Counted from the stretch's first letter, positions 29,446 to 41,504 are shown. The stretch: DNA of 64,000 nucleotides from Sutterella sp. AM11-39 (GCF_003472385.1 NZ_QRLV01000009.1:1-64000), one strand, 5' to 3'. A program made the numbers and translations. The notes: generated by a model from the letters alone, not told the origin.

Positions 29446-29573
29446 ACAAGGAAGATAACCCTAAGAAACCATCACGAACGCCAGGAGAACAACGTTGGTG
29501 AGAGGCTTGCAGCAGGTTCGACCCCAACGAACCCTTGTCTCTTCGGCTTTAAGCCTCTAGGTGTTTCTCAGTT
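29408..29573 (-). ncRNA. Candidate Fur-regulated small RNA
   Basis: A transcript of about 166 nt is predicted between a strong sigma-70 promoter with an embedded Fur box and a strong intrinsic terminator. No credible ORF with a ribosome binding site lies in it. Two internal hairpins are visible: GGCTT/AAGCC-type near 29554-29544, and GGTTCG/CGAACC around 29533-29515. A pyrimidine-rich single-stranded stretch (GTTGTTCTCCTGG, minus 29493-29481) is an anti-Shine-Dalgarno sequence. Its layout resembles RyhB, NrrF and PrrF: iron-starvation induced and terminator-ended. I see no sequence identity to those. A short Fur-controlled peptide such as HemP was looked for and not found. Confidence 0.68.
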
Positions 29574-29579
29574 GGTGGA

Positions 29580-29608
29580 ACTATATCGCAAATAAGAATC
29601 ATTCTCAA
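29580..29608 (-). promoter_or_regulatory. Fur-box promoter of the sRNA candidate
   Basis: Minus strand -35 TTGAGA (29608-29603), a 17-bp spacer, -10 TATAGT (29585-29580). The spacer and -35 form an inverted repeat TGAGAAT-G-ATTCTTA (within 29590-29608), matching the 7-1-7 Fur motif well. Binding of Fe-Fur here would block RNA polymerase. Confidence 0.75.
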
Positions 29609-29812
29609 CAAGTCTGACACAGGAAAATGTTTCTATTTGCAACAGCAAGAAGAGAGACTACAGGTGGCTTACTGTCACTTGTTTTGGTTGACTGTGTACG
29701 GCAGTGTGAGTTCATGTGTGGAAAATTTCTAGGAAAAACAAGCACAAAGTCGATCGGCTCTGTACAATGCGGGCTCCTTATCAATTTCTAATTTCTGGCC
29801 GGTAAAGCCAAA

Positions 29813-32036
<2,224 letters not shown>

Positions 32037-32044
32037 CGAAAGAA

Positions 32045-32091
32045 AAAAATCCCCCGATCAGAATCGAAAGCTGGCCGGGGGAATTTTTTTT
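32045..32091. terminator. Bidirectional terminator between tgt and aroG
   Basis: TCCCCCG (32050-32056) pairs with CGGGGGA (32076-32082), flanked by A-run on the left and T-run on the right, so it can end both convergent transcripts. Confidence 0.85.
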
Positions 32092-32103
32092 CGAACGTTC
32101 CGA

Positions 32104-33165
32104 TTACTGGAGACGGCTGCGGCGATCGCGGACGGCGTGAGCCAGGTTATTGAGCAAAACGACCGTGTCGTCCCAGCCGAGACAGGCGTCCGTGACGCTC
32201 TGGCCGTAGACGAGGGGCTTGTCGGGTTCGATCTTCTGGTTGCCTTCGACGAGGTTCGACTCGATCATGACGCCGATGATCGAACTGTTGCCGCCGGAAA
32301 CTTGCTCGCAGATGTTGTTGACCACATTGATCTGTTCGCGGCAGATTTTGTGGGAATTGCTGTGGGAAGCGTCAATCATTACGATTTCGCGGTGGCCGTT
32401 GGCCTTGAGCATCTCACAGGCTTTGGCAACGCTTTGGGCGTCGTAATTGGGCTCTTTTCCGCCTCTGAGAATGATGTGACAGTCTTCGTTTCCGGTCGTG
32501 GTGACAATGGCCGAGATGCCGCCCTTGGTAACCGACAGGAATGAGTGGGAGTGTTCGGCGGCGCCGATGGCGTCGACGGCGACCTTGATGTTGCCGTCGG
32601 TGCCGTTTTTGAAACCGACAGGGCAGGACAGACCGCTGGCAAGCTGGCGATGCGACTGAGATTCGGTTGTGCGTGCGCCGATGGCTCCCCAACTCACCAG
32701 ATCGGCAATGTACTGCGGCGTGATCATATCCAGGTATTCGACGCCGGTGGGAAGGCCGAGAGCCACAATGTCGCACAGCAGTTCACGGGCGACGCGCAAT
32801 CCGTGATTGATGCGGCAGCTGCCGTCCATATCCGGGTCGTTCATCAGACCTTTCCAACCGACGGTTGTACGGGGCTTCTCGAAATAAACGCGCATGATGA
32901 TTTCAAGGTCGCCTGCCAAGCGTCGACGCTCTTCGTTGAGCTTTTGCGCATATTCCATTGCAGCCTTGGGATCATGAATCGAGCAGGGGCCGACGATTAC
33001 AAGAAGTCGATCGTCGTGACCGTGCAGAATTTCGTGAGCGGCCATTCGGGCGCCGTGAACGGTTCTTGCGAACGGCTCTTCGCAGGGGAATTCACGAATG
33101 AGATGAGCCGGAGGCGTCAGTTCGCGAATCTCTTTGATGCGAAGGTCGTCGGTTGTGTAGCGCAT
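32104..33165 (-). CDS. aroG: 3-deoxy-7-phosphoheptulonate synthase (DAHP synthase), AroG type
   Basis: A 353-residue type I DAHP synthase that joins phosphoenolpyruvate and erythrose-4-phosphate, the entry step to aromatic amino acids. It follows E. coli AroG closely: DDLRIKEIRELTPP at the N terminus, VGPCSIHDP with the metal-binding Cys (~60), KPRTTVGWKGL, GARTTESQSHRQL, and DASHSNSHK. Which amino acid inhibits it cannot be stated from sequence. ATG 33165 follows AGGGAGA. Upstream is an attenuator with a Phe/Tyr-rich leader peptide, so transcription probably responds to charged tRNA-Phe/Tyr. Confidence 0.95.
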   Translation of the reverse strand: MRYTTDDLRIKEIRELTPPAHLIREFPCEEPFARTVHGARMAAHEILHGHDDRLLVIVGPCSIHDPKAAMEYAQKLNEERRRLAGDLEIIMRVYFEKPRTTVGWKGLMNDPDMDGSCRINHGLRVARELLCDIVALGLPTGVEYLDMITPQYIADLVSWGAIGARTTESQSHRQLASGLSCPVGFKNGTDGNIKVAVDAIGAAEHSHSFLSVTKGGISAIVTTTGNEDCHIILRGGKEPNYDAQSVAKACEMLKANGHREIVMIDASHSNSHKICREQINVVNNICEQVSGGNSSIIGVMIESNLVEGNQKIEPDKPLVYGQSVTDACLGWDDTVVLLNNLAHAVRDRRSRLQ

Positions 33166-33248
33166 GATGTCTATCTCCCTTGGTATCGGATTTTGTCGTT
33201 CGGTCTGTGCCGGCGAGCCTGAGGCTTGATTACGCAGAACCCGGTACG

Positions 33249-33280
33249 AAAAAGCCGCCGGATTTTGCGTTCCCGGCGGC
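33249..33280 (-). terminator. Attenuator terminator upstream of aroG
   Basis: GCCGCCGG (33280-33273) pairs with CCGGCGGC (33261-33254), followed by TTTTT, 84 bases before the aroG ATG and 25 bases after the leader peptide stop. CGGCGG inside the leader-coding sequence (33334-33329) is complementary to the 5' arm (CCGCCG, 33279-33274), which would give an antiterminator. Confidence 0.88.
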
Positions 33281-33305
33281 TGGCAGTACCTTTCAAATGC
33301 TTGCG

Positions 33306-33383
33306 TTACGCGTGCGCACGTACTCCTTCCGCCGAGGGGGCGAAATAAAAGGAGAAGAAATAAAATCGTGCCGTGTAAAGCAT
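33306..33383 (-). CDS. Phe/Tyr-rich attenuator leader peptide of aroG
   Basis: A 25-codon ORF starting at ATG 33383, with stop TAA at 33308-33306. Residues 7-14 read FYFFSFYF; in total there are five Phe and three Tyr codons in 25. It is placed exactly as in amino-acid attenuators: promoter, leader peptide, then a terminator overlapping a possible antiterminator, then the biosynthetic gene. The ribosome binding site is weak (GGAA about 13 bases upstream). By analogy with PheL, a ribosome stalled by lack of charged tRNA-Phe or tRNA-Tyr would allow read-through into aroG. The composition and layout are seen directly; the mechanism is inferred. Confidence 0.8.
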   Translation of the reverse strand: MLYTARFYFFSFYFAPSAEGVRAHA

Positions 33384-33450
33384 TTGAAAAAGGCAGTTCC
33401 AGATTTTCTAAGCAGAGCCTGATTCGTATTTCAGGCCGACTCAGGGACTT

Positions 33451-33479
33451 ACTCTACTCGATCTTGTGACGAAGTGCAA
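33451..33479 (-). promoter_or_regulatory. Putative aroG promoter
   Basis: Minus strand -35 TTGCAC (33479-33474), 17-bp spacer, -10 TAGAGT (33456-33451). It would start a ~280-nt leader containing the peptide and attenuator. Just upstream (33484-33510) is an AACACC/GGTGTT inverted repeat of unknown role. Confidence 0.5.
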
Positions 33480-33674
33480 ACGCAAAAACACCAATAAGAT
33501 CAGGTGTTTTGCTTAGATTGTCACATTTTTTCTCTGAGTCGAAACGAAAATTCAAAATGCTGGATTCAACCTTTGTGTCAGCGCGTGTTAAGTTTTCTCC
33601 TCGGTGCGACTGATGACGAAAAACAATTTCGCCGGTCGCGTTGTTGAGTCCATTTTTTTGCGTTTGTTTGCGCG

Positions 33675-34667
33675 ATGCCGCTGCTTCAATCCGACTACAA
33701 GGCTCCCCGCTGGTTGCCCGGAGCGCATCTTCAGACCATCGTTCCCGCCCGTTTTTTCCCGCGACCCGACGTGCAGTATCGAAGAGAAATTGTGGATATG
33801 CCCGACGGAGACTTCATCGTGTTGGATTGGTCGGAACCGGAGCCGATGGAGCTCAACGCGCCGGTGTTGGTGCATTTCCATGGATTGGAGGGTGATTCTC
33901 ACAGTCATTACGCAGAAGCGCTGATGCACGAGTGTGTCAAATGCGGTTGGCGAGGCGTCGTTGCGCATTTCAGAGGATGCGGCGGTCTGCCCAATCGTTT
34001 GCCGCGGGCGTACTTTGCCGGCGACAGCGACGATTGCGATTGGATACTGAGGACGGTTCACGAACGTTTCATTACGGCGCCGATTTATGCGGTCGGCGTG
34101 AGCCTCGGCGGTAACTACATTGCCAAATACATGGGCGAACGCCCGCAGGACGCATCTTTCCTGACGGCGGCCGTCTCGATCGGTGCGCCGGTGGATTTGG
34201 TGGCCGGAAGCGAAATCATGAGCCGCGGCGCCAACAAGCTCTACGAAGAAATGTTTTTGTCGACGCTCAAGGAAAAGCTCATTGACAAGGCCAAGCGTTT
34301 CCCGGATCTCATTGACATCAACAAGGTAAAGAGCTGTAAAACGCTCTACGACTTTGACAGTGTCTACACGGCGCCGATCCATCACTTCAAGAGCGCGATG
34401 GAGTATTGGACCTTGTGCTCGGCCAAGCGCTATCTCAAAAACGTCACTAGACCGCTGTTGCTTTTAAACGCCAAAAACGATCCCTTCCTGCCGCGCTGGG
34501 CGTTGCCGACGGAAAAGGACGTGAGCGACTGTGTCTATCTTGAGCAACCGGAAGAGGGGGGTCACATCGGCTTTCCCCGCGGCAATCCGCCCGGAGACCT
34601 GGGTTACCTGCCCGAGCGCGTCATGCGGTTTTTCTCGGTGTTTGAACCCAAAATTGAAAGCGTTTGA
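33675..34667 (+). CDS. Alpha/beta-fold hydrolase, YheT family
   Basis: A 330-residue alpha/beta hydrolase of the YheT/EMB8 (ABHD1/3-like) family. PRWLPGAHLQTIVPA at the N terminus is a family signature. The nucleophile Ser is in GVSLGGNY, the Asp in NAKNDPF and the His in GGHIGF, giving a full catalytic triad; the oxyanion region is FHGLEG. Characterised homologues act as carboxylesterases, but the natural substrate is unknown. It stands alone, divergent from aroG. Confidence 0.85.
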   Translation: MPLLQSDYKAPRWLPGAHLQTIVPARFFPRPDVQYRREIVDMPDGDFIVLDWSEPEPMELNAPVLVHFHGLEGDSHSHYAEALMHECVKCGWRGVVAHFRGCGGLPNRLPRAYFAGDSDDCDWILRTVHERFITAPIYAVGVSLGGNYIAKYMGERPQDASFLTAAVSIGAPVDLVAGSEIMSRGANKLYEEMFLSTLKEKLIDKAKRFPDLIDINKVKSCKTLYDFDSVYTAPIHHFKSAMEYWTLCSAKRYLKNVTRPLLLLNAKNDPFLPRWALPTEKDVSDCVYLEQPEEGGHIGFPRGNPPGDLGYLPERVMRFFSVFEPKIESV

Positions 34668-34936
34668 GCGGGCAAAAACGCCGCGATGCAATTTTTTGTC
34701 GACTGAATCAGCGAATTCTTGCGCTTTTTCGTAGGTGTAATTTACGAATTCTTGCAAGCAGGGCCGGGCATGTTGTTCTTGCGACGAGATCCGTTGCCAC
34801 TGCTGAAGCAAGACGATTTGCCTCGATAGCCGAAAAGACCACACTGGTTTGAGAACTGGCCGAACAAGAACATGTGAACGCATTGTTAGACGCATCTAGC
34901 AAAATCCGGAAGCATGAATTCTGATACGGATAAAAA

Positions 34937-36121
34937 ATGCTCACTCGACAAGAATATGATGTTTTACGCAGAAGGTTGGATGAACCGAGAAAGTTCATCC
35001 AAGTAGTACTTGGCCCTCGTCAGATTGGCAAAACCACAGTGGTTCGACAGGTGCTTTGTGACATCAATAAACCGCATTTATATTTCTCGGCGGATGACAC
35101 AGCGGTAGCAGGTTCTGCTTGACTTGCAAGCTGTTGGACGGCTGCTCGGCTGGAAGCCCAAACACATCCCGATGCCGGATGTGTATTGGTGATCGATGAA
35201 ATTCAGAAAGTGCCAAATTGGTCGGAAACCGTCAAACGGCAATGGGATGATGACACTTGGAATGAAAGAAACATCAAGGTCGTTTTATTGGGATCGTCCC
35301 GAGCTTTGATTCTTCAGGGGTTAAGCGAATCCTTGATGGGGCGTTTTGAAGAAATCCGCATGACGCATTGGACGTATGCTGAAATGCGGGATTGCTTTGG
35401 GTTGACGGTCGATGAATTCATCTACTTCGGCGGCTATCCGGGAGCCGTGGAGATGATGCTGGACGAGGCTCGGTGGAAGGTATATGTCAGAAATAGCATG
35501 ATTGATGCAACCGTTAACCGATACATTTTCGAAGACGTCCGAATCGGAAAAGCTGCGTTGCTGCGTAAGACACTGGAGCTCGGTGCGGCATATTCGGGCA
35601 AGATTCTGTCGTTGACAAAGCTGTTGGGAGAGATTCAGGACGCGGGTAACGTCATGACAATTGCCGGATACCTGGAGCGGCTCAACCAATGCGGTTTACT
35701 GGGGACGCTGCAGAAGTTTTCGGTGGACGATGCCAGACGTCGCGCGAGCATTCCGAAGTTTCAGGTGCACAACAATGCGCTTTTGACGGCACTGTCTGTC
35801 GGCACGTTTGAGCAGGTGCGAAACGATCCGGAGAAGTGGGGTCATTATGTGGAATCGGCTGTCGGAGCGTATTTGATTTCTCAGGCCTATCGCCTGCAAT
35901 TTGAGGTGTTCTATTGGCGGGATGGCAACAACGAAGTCGACTTTGTCTTGCGCAAAGACGGAAAAGTCGTGGCGTTGGAAGTCAAGAGCGACCACGAGCG
36001 ACACACCAAAGGACTGGATGTGTTTTGTCAGAAGTTCCGACCGAATGCCGCCTTGATTGTGGGCAGTGGGGGACTGCCGCTCGAAACATTCCTGGAAACA
36101 CCGATTGCCGATTTGTTCTGA
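34937..36121 (+). pseudogene. DUF4143-family AAA ATPase interrupted by an in-frame TGA
   Basis: A single frame from ATG 34937 to 36121 would code about 394 residues of a P-loop ATPase with Walker A GPRQIGKTT and Walker B CVLVIDEIQKVPNW, then DUF4143-like EVDFVLRKDGKVVALEVKS. It is broken only by TGA at 35120-35122. The surrounding sequence reads GSA-stop-LASCWTAARLEA, and family members have Trp here (pattern WI..QW..AR), so TGG to TGA is the simplest explanation. No frameshift is needed. Two shorter products are possible: a 61-residue stub and a C-terminal part from ATG 35186 lacking Walker A. Sequencing error is the alternative. It is a different subgroup from the intact gene at 28076. Confidence 0.85.
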
Positions 36122-36149
36122 GAAAATTGGTGCAAGACGAGGAAGCCCA

Positions 36150-36728
36150 ATGACCGACAATGCGCAACATGCAGACCTCAAACGTATGTGGAGCGGATGG
36201 ATTTCGCTCGTGCTGTTTGTTCTGCTGATTCCACTGAGCAATTGGGTAATTGTGAACCTTGGTGTCGTCTGCCCGCCCGGCGAGCCTTGTCTTGTGCCGG
36301 TTCTGCCTGGTCTGTGGGCACCTTCGACCGTGTTGTTGGCCGGTTTCAGTCTGGTGCTTCGCGACGTTGTGCATCATTGCCTGGGCTGGCGTTGGGCGTT
36401 GGCTTCCATCTTTTTCGGAGCGGTGCTCTCGGGTTTTATTTCCGAGCCTTCGCTCGTGGTTGCATCGGTGAGCGCTTTCCTTTTTGCGGAATTGGCTGAC
36501 TTTGCGGTGTACGCACCGATGAAAAAGCGTTATCCGGCCATGGCAGTCATCGTTTCCGGTCTGGTCGGTTCCGCCGTGGACTCTGCTATTTTCCTGTCAC
36601 TTGCCTTTGGTTCAGTCCAATATTTGTTTGGGCAGGTGCTCGGCAAGTTTTGGGTCAATCTGCTGGCCGGTATCGCCATTGCTTGGTGGCGGCGCCGCAA
36701 ACAGGCTGAGATGGCGATTTGCGCCTGA
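36150..36728 (+). CDS. VUT-family (queuosine-precursor-type) transporter, copy 1
   Basis: A 192-residue membrane protein with about five to six helices. LRDVVHHCLGWRWAL, FLFAELADFAVYAPMKKRYP and SAVDSAIFLSLAFGS match the VUT (YhhQ-like) family; YhhQ imports preQ0/preQ1. ATG 36150 has GAGGA 7 bases upstream. The next gene is a near-copy. The substrate is inferred only from the family and from queA-tgt 4 kb away. Confidence 0.78.
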   Translation: MTDNAQHADLKRMWSGWISLVLFVLLIPLSNWVIVNLGVVCPPGEPCLVPVLPGLWAPSTVLLAGFSLVLRDVVHHCLGWRWALASIFFGAVLSGFISEPSLVVASVSAFLFAELADFAVYAPMKKRYPAMAVIVSGLVGSAVDSAIFLSLAFGSVQYLFGQVLGKFWVNLLAGIAIAWWRRRKQAEMAICA

Positions 36729-36851
36729 TCTGTTTGATTTGGAAGGAAAAATTGACGTTTTCCTAAGCGGTCGTCTTTGCTACAATCTCGCACCACTTTC
36801 AAAAACATCTGCGCCGGATTGTTCTGCCGGTGGCGGTCACAAGGAAACCAT

Positions 36852-37439
36852 ATGTCCCATATCGGTGAGCTGGGCGACATGAAGCGCCCGTTGAGCGGTT
36901 GGCTCTCGCTCGTTTTGTTTGTTCTGATGATCCCCTTGACGAACTGGGTGATCATGAACGTCGGCCTCGTTTGCCCGGCTGACGGTCCTTGTTTGATTCC
37001 CGTTTGGCCCGGTTTATGGGCGCCTTCCGGCGTGCTGCTGGCCGGGTTCAGTCTGGTGCTGCGTGACGTTGTGCATCATTGCCTGGGCTGGCGCTGGGCG
37101 CTGATTTCGATTTTTGCCGGCGCCGCGCTCTCGGGCTTGATTTCGGAACCCGCTCTGGTCATTGCTTCGGTCTGTGCCTTCTTGTTTGCGGAGCTCGCTG
37201 ACTTTGCCGTTTATGCTCCCATGAAGAAGCGCTATCCGGCCATGGCTGTGATTGCGTCGGGGCTGGCCGGTTCCGTGGTTGACTCCGCGATTTTCCTGTC
37301 TCTGGCTTTCGGCTCCATTGAGTTTTTGGGCGGACAGGTGCTCGGGAAGTTCTGGATGAGTCTGATTGCAGGCGCCTTGATCGTAGCTTGGAGACGACTC
37401 AAGATGCATACGGTCCACGAACACCTGCAGATGCAGTGA
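36852..37439 (+). CDS. VUT-family (queuosine-precursor-type) transporter, copy 2
   Basis: A 195-residue tandem paralogue of the preceding gene, sharing long identical stretches (LAGFSLVLRDVVHHCLGWRW; AELADFAVYAPMKKRYPAM). Divergence is concentrated in the N and C termini. ATG 36852 has AAGGAA 5 bases upstream. A TACAAT -10 at 36781-36786 suggests its own promoter. Between the two genes is a CCGG/CCGG hairpin; I see no preQ1 riboswitch. One copy may have drifted in substrate. Confidence 0.78.
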   Translation: MSHIGELGDMKRPLSGWLSLVLFVLMIPLTNWVIMNVGLVCPADGPCLIPVWPGLWAPSGVLLAGFSLVLRDVVHHCLGWRWALISIFAGAALSGLISEPALVIASVCAFLFAELADFAVYAPMKKRYPAMAVIASGLAGSVVDSAIFLSLAFGSIEFLGGQVLGKFWMSLIAGALIVAWRRLKMHTVHEHLQMQ

Positions 37440-37525
37440 TTCGGACGCATTCTCAAGAAAAGCGGCGGTTAAGACAGTTCGTGCACAATTGCTCGAACTT
37501 GATCTATCCGCCTTTTTTGTATCCG

Positions 37526-38521
37526 ATGATCGCGCAAAACAACACACCCAAGACCGCCGTTCTCATCTGCAATACCGGTTCGCCTGCTGCTCCGACCAAA
37601 GAAGCAGTGGCGAAGTATCTTGCGGAATTTCTCGGTGATCGGCGTGTGGTGGAAATGAATCCGCTCCTTTGGCAGCCGATTCTGCGCGGCATCATTATTC
37701 CCCGTCGCGCGCAGGCTTCTGCCGATCGCTACAAGACGGTGTGGACGCAAAAAGGGTCTCCTTTGGTGGCGGTGACCTCCGACACGGCGCAAGGTCTGCA
37801 GAAGGAGCTGGGCGACGAATTCATCGTGTCCTGGGCGATGTGTTACGGCGTACAGCGAATTGATGAAGAACTCCGTCGGATTGCTGAACAAAAACCCGAG
37901 CGCATCGTTGTTCTGCCGCTATATGCGCAGTACGCCACACAGACGACGGAGGCAGTGTTCGATGCGGTGCGACGCGTGCAAAAGAAGGTTCGCGATTTGC
38001 CTTGCATTGTTACGATTTCTCATTACTTCGAAGAAGACGCCTACATTGAGGCGCTTGCCGCTCGCGTGCGCGCGCATTGGGAAAAAGTGGGTGATCTTGG
38101 AGACGAGGGCAAGCTCATGATGAGCTTTCACAGTATTCCGGCGGTTTCGAGCGAACGCGGCGATCCGTACGAAGCACAGTGCAAGCAGACGGCGGAAAAG
38201 CTGCGCCTTGCGTTGGGTTTGAAGAAAGATCAGGTTGTCCAGGTATTCCAGAGCAAATTTGGGAAAGCGAAGTGGTTGGAGCCTTTTGCCGTTGATACGG
38301 CCCCCGAACTAGGCCGACAGGGCTTGAAGCGCCTTGATGTGATTTGCCCGGGATTTGCCGCGGATTGCCTGGAGACGCTTGAAGAAATCGCCACGGAACT
38401 GCGCTCTTTTTATGAGCAGGCGGGCGGCAGCGGGTTTCACTATATCCCTTGCCTGAACGCGCAGAACGATGCGGTGGCCCTTTACGCCGAGATCGTTCGC
38501 AAGGCTCTGTCGAAGGTCTAA
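37526..38521 (+). CDS. hemH: Ferrochelatase
   Basis: HemH, 331 residues, inserts Fe2+ into protoporphyrin IX as the last step of heme synthesis. The catalytic His is in MMSFHSIP, the acidic metal-side residues lie in GFAADCLETLEEI, and HYIPCLN ends the core. The frame is open ~46 codons upstream, overlapping the VUT gene, but ATG 37526 (MIAQNNTPKTAVL) matches the family start; no strong ribosome binding site is seen. HemG lies 8 kb on, so the window holds two late heme steps. Confidence 0.94.
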   Translation: MIAQNNTPKTAVLICNTGSPAAPTKEAVAKYLAEFLGDRRVVEMNPLLWQPILRGIIIPRRAQASADRYKTVWTQKGSPLVAVTSDTAQGLQKELGDEFIVSWAMCYGVQRIDEELRRIAEQKPERIVVLPLYAQYATQTTEAVFDAVRRVQKKVRDLPCIVTISHYFEEDAYIEALAARVRAHWEKVGDLGDEGKLMMSFHSIPAVSSERGDPYEAQCKQTAEKLRLALGLKKDQVVQVFQSKFGKAKWLEPFAVDTAPELGRQGLKRLDVICPGFAADCLETLEEIATELRSFYEQAGGSGFHYIPCLNAQNDAVALYAEIVRKALSKV

Positions 38522-38556
38522 AAATCCGCTTCAGCTGAACTTTTTGCCTGCGACGG

Positions 38557-38585
38557 CTTGAAAAGAGCAAACCCAATCCCCATAT
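38557..38585 (+). promoter_or_regulatory. Sigma-32 heat-shock promoter of grpE
   Basis: CTTGAAA (38557-38563), a 14-bp spacer and CCCCATAT (38578-38585) fit the RpoH consensus (CTTGAAA-N11-16-CCCCATnT) exactly, 41 bases before grpE. Confidence 0.88.
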
Positions 38586-38626
38586 AAGAGCCATCTTTCA
38601 AGCATCCCTTTTGCAAGAACATCTTT

Positions 38627-39217
38627 ATGGCTCAAGAAGACACCAAGCAGGAACAGGTTAATCCTGCCGACGAATTGAAGAAAGCAGCCGAAGCTGCGGA
38701 GCAGGCGCAGGGTTCTGAACTGCCTCCGGAACTCGGCATCGAACCCGAAGGCGCAGAAGCCTCGCTCGAAGACCAGCTTGCCGCGGCGACGGCCAAAGCG
38801 GCTGAGAATTTTGATCTTTACGTGCGTGCGGTTGCCGAAATGGAAAACGTGCGTCGCCGTGCCGCCGAAGACGTTTCCAAGGCGCAGAAGTTCAGCATCG
38901 AGAAGTTTGCCAAGAACCTGCTTCCGGTGATGGATTCGCTTGAAAAGGCGATCGAAATGACCGCCGAAATCGAAGGTCCGATGCGGGAAGGCATTCTCGC
39001 GACGCACCGTCAGCTCATGCATGCGCTTGAAATGAGCGGCATGACCGTCATCGATCCGAAGGACGCCAAGTTTGATCCCAACACGCAGCAGGCCATTGCC
39101 ATGGTGCCTGCCGTCGAAGGCAAGAGCGCGGGCGACGTTGCTCAGGTCTTTCAGCACGGCTGGAAGATTCACGAACGTGTGCTTCGTCCGGCTATGGTGA
39201 GCGTGGTTCAAGGCTAG
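38627..39217 (+). CDS. grpE: Nucleotide exchange factor GrpE
   Basis: GrpE, 196 residues, releases ADP from DnaK. An acidic, Glu/Ala-rich disordered N terminus (~1-50) is followed by a long coiled coil (ENFDLYVRAVAEMENVRRRAAEDV) given here as two overlapping family motifs, RAVAEMENVRRR and KFAKNLLPVMDSLEKA, then the beta wing GMTVIDP and VLRPAMVSV. A sigma-32 promoter precedes it, and dnaK follows after another. Confidence 0.95.
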   Translation: MAQEDTKQEQVNPADELKKAAEAAEQAQGSELPPELGIEPEGAEASLEDQLAAATAKAAENFDLYVRAVAEMENVRRRAAEDVSKAQKFSIEKFAKNLLPVMDSLEKAIEMTAEIEGPMREGILATHRQLMHALEMSGMTVIDPKDAKFDPNTQQAIAMVPAVEGKSAGDVAQVFQHGWKIHERVLRPAMVSVVQG

Positions 39218-39251
39218 AAACTTCATCGACACAAAATTTTTCAGACGCCCC

Positions 39252-39279
39252 GTTGAATTTTCTCGGGGCGTCCCCATAT
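39252..39279 (+). promoter_or_regulatory. Sigma-32-type promoter of dnaK, nested in an inverted repeat
   Basis: GTTGAAT (39252-39258), 13-bp spacer, CCCCATAT (39272-39279). The -35 box lies in the loop of a perfect 9-bp inverted repeat GACGCCCCG (39244-39252) / CGGGGCGTC (39264-39272), and the -10 box lies in a CCCC-ATATA-GGGG palindrome. The repeat is not the CIRCE sequence bound by HrcA. Confidence 0.72.
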
Positions 39280-39421
39280 AGGGGGTATGGCGCGGCAGGC
39301 GGCGCTGAAAAAGAGCTTCCTGCGGTACGCGTAAGAGTTTCAGATCACGGTCGAAAACCTTCTCCCGTCGGTGGATGCGGAAAAGGTACGGCCCAACAGA
39401 GAATCAAGAGGAAAAAGAACA

Positions 39422-41365
<1,944 letters not shown>

Positions 41366-41504
41366 TTTGGCTTCAAAGCAAAACCCGAGCCCGGCGCGGC
41401 GTCCGAGCGAAAAGGACGCCGAGTCGGCCGTATAAGACACGGGGCCGGGCCGCCGATTTGGCGATTCGGCCCTTGCCATGTTTTTTCGTAACGATTGACA
41501 CACT

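Noticed and set aside
29408..29573. HemP-type small protein behind the Fur box
   Set aside because: No frame with a ribosome binding site or HemP-like sequence; only very short or unsupported starts.
34668..34936. Small gene or insertion scar between YheT and the broken ATPase
   Set aside because: CGAATTCTTGC is repeated at 34712 and 34745, but I find no supported ORF, no inverted repeats and no target duplication.
36729..36851. preQ1 riboswitch between the two VUT genes
   Set aside because: No preQ1 aptamer pattern found; only a simple CCGG/CCGG hairpin.
39240..39290. CIRCE (HrcA) operator before dnaK
   Set aside because: The inverted repeat is GACGCCCCG-N11-CGGGGCGTC, not TTAGCACTC-N9-GAGTGCTAA.
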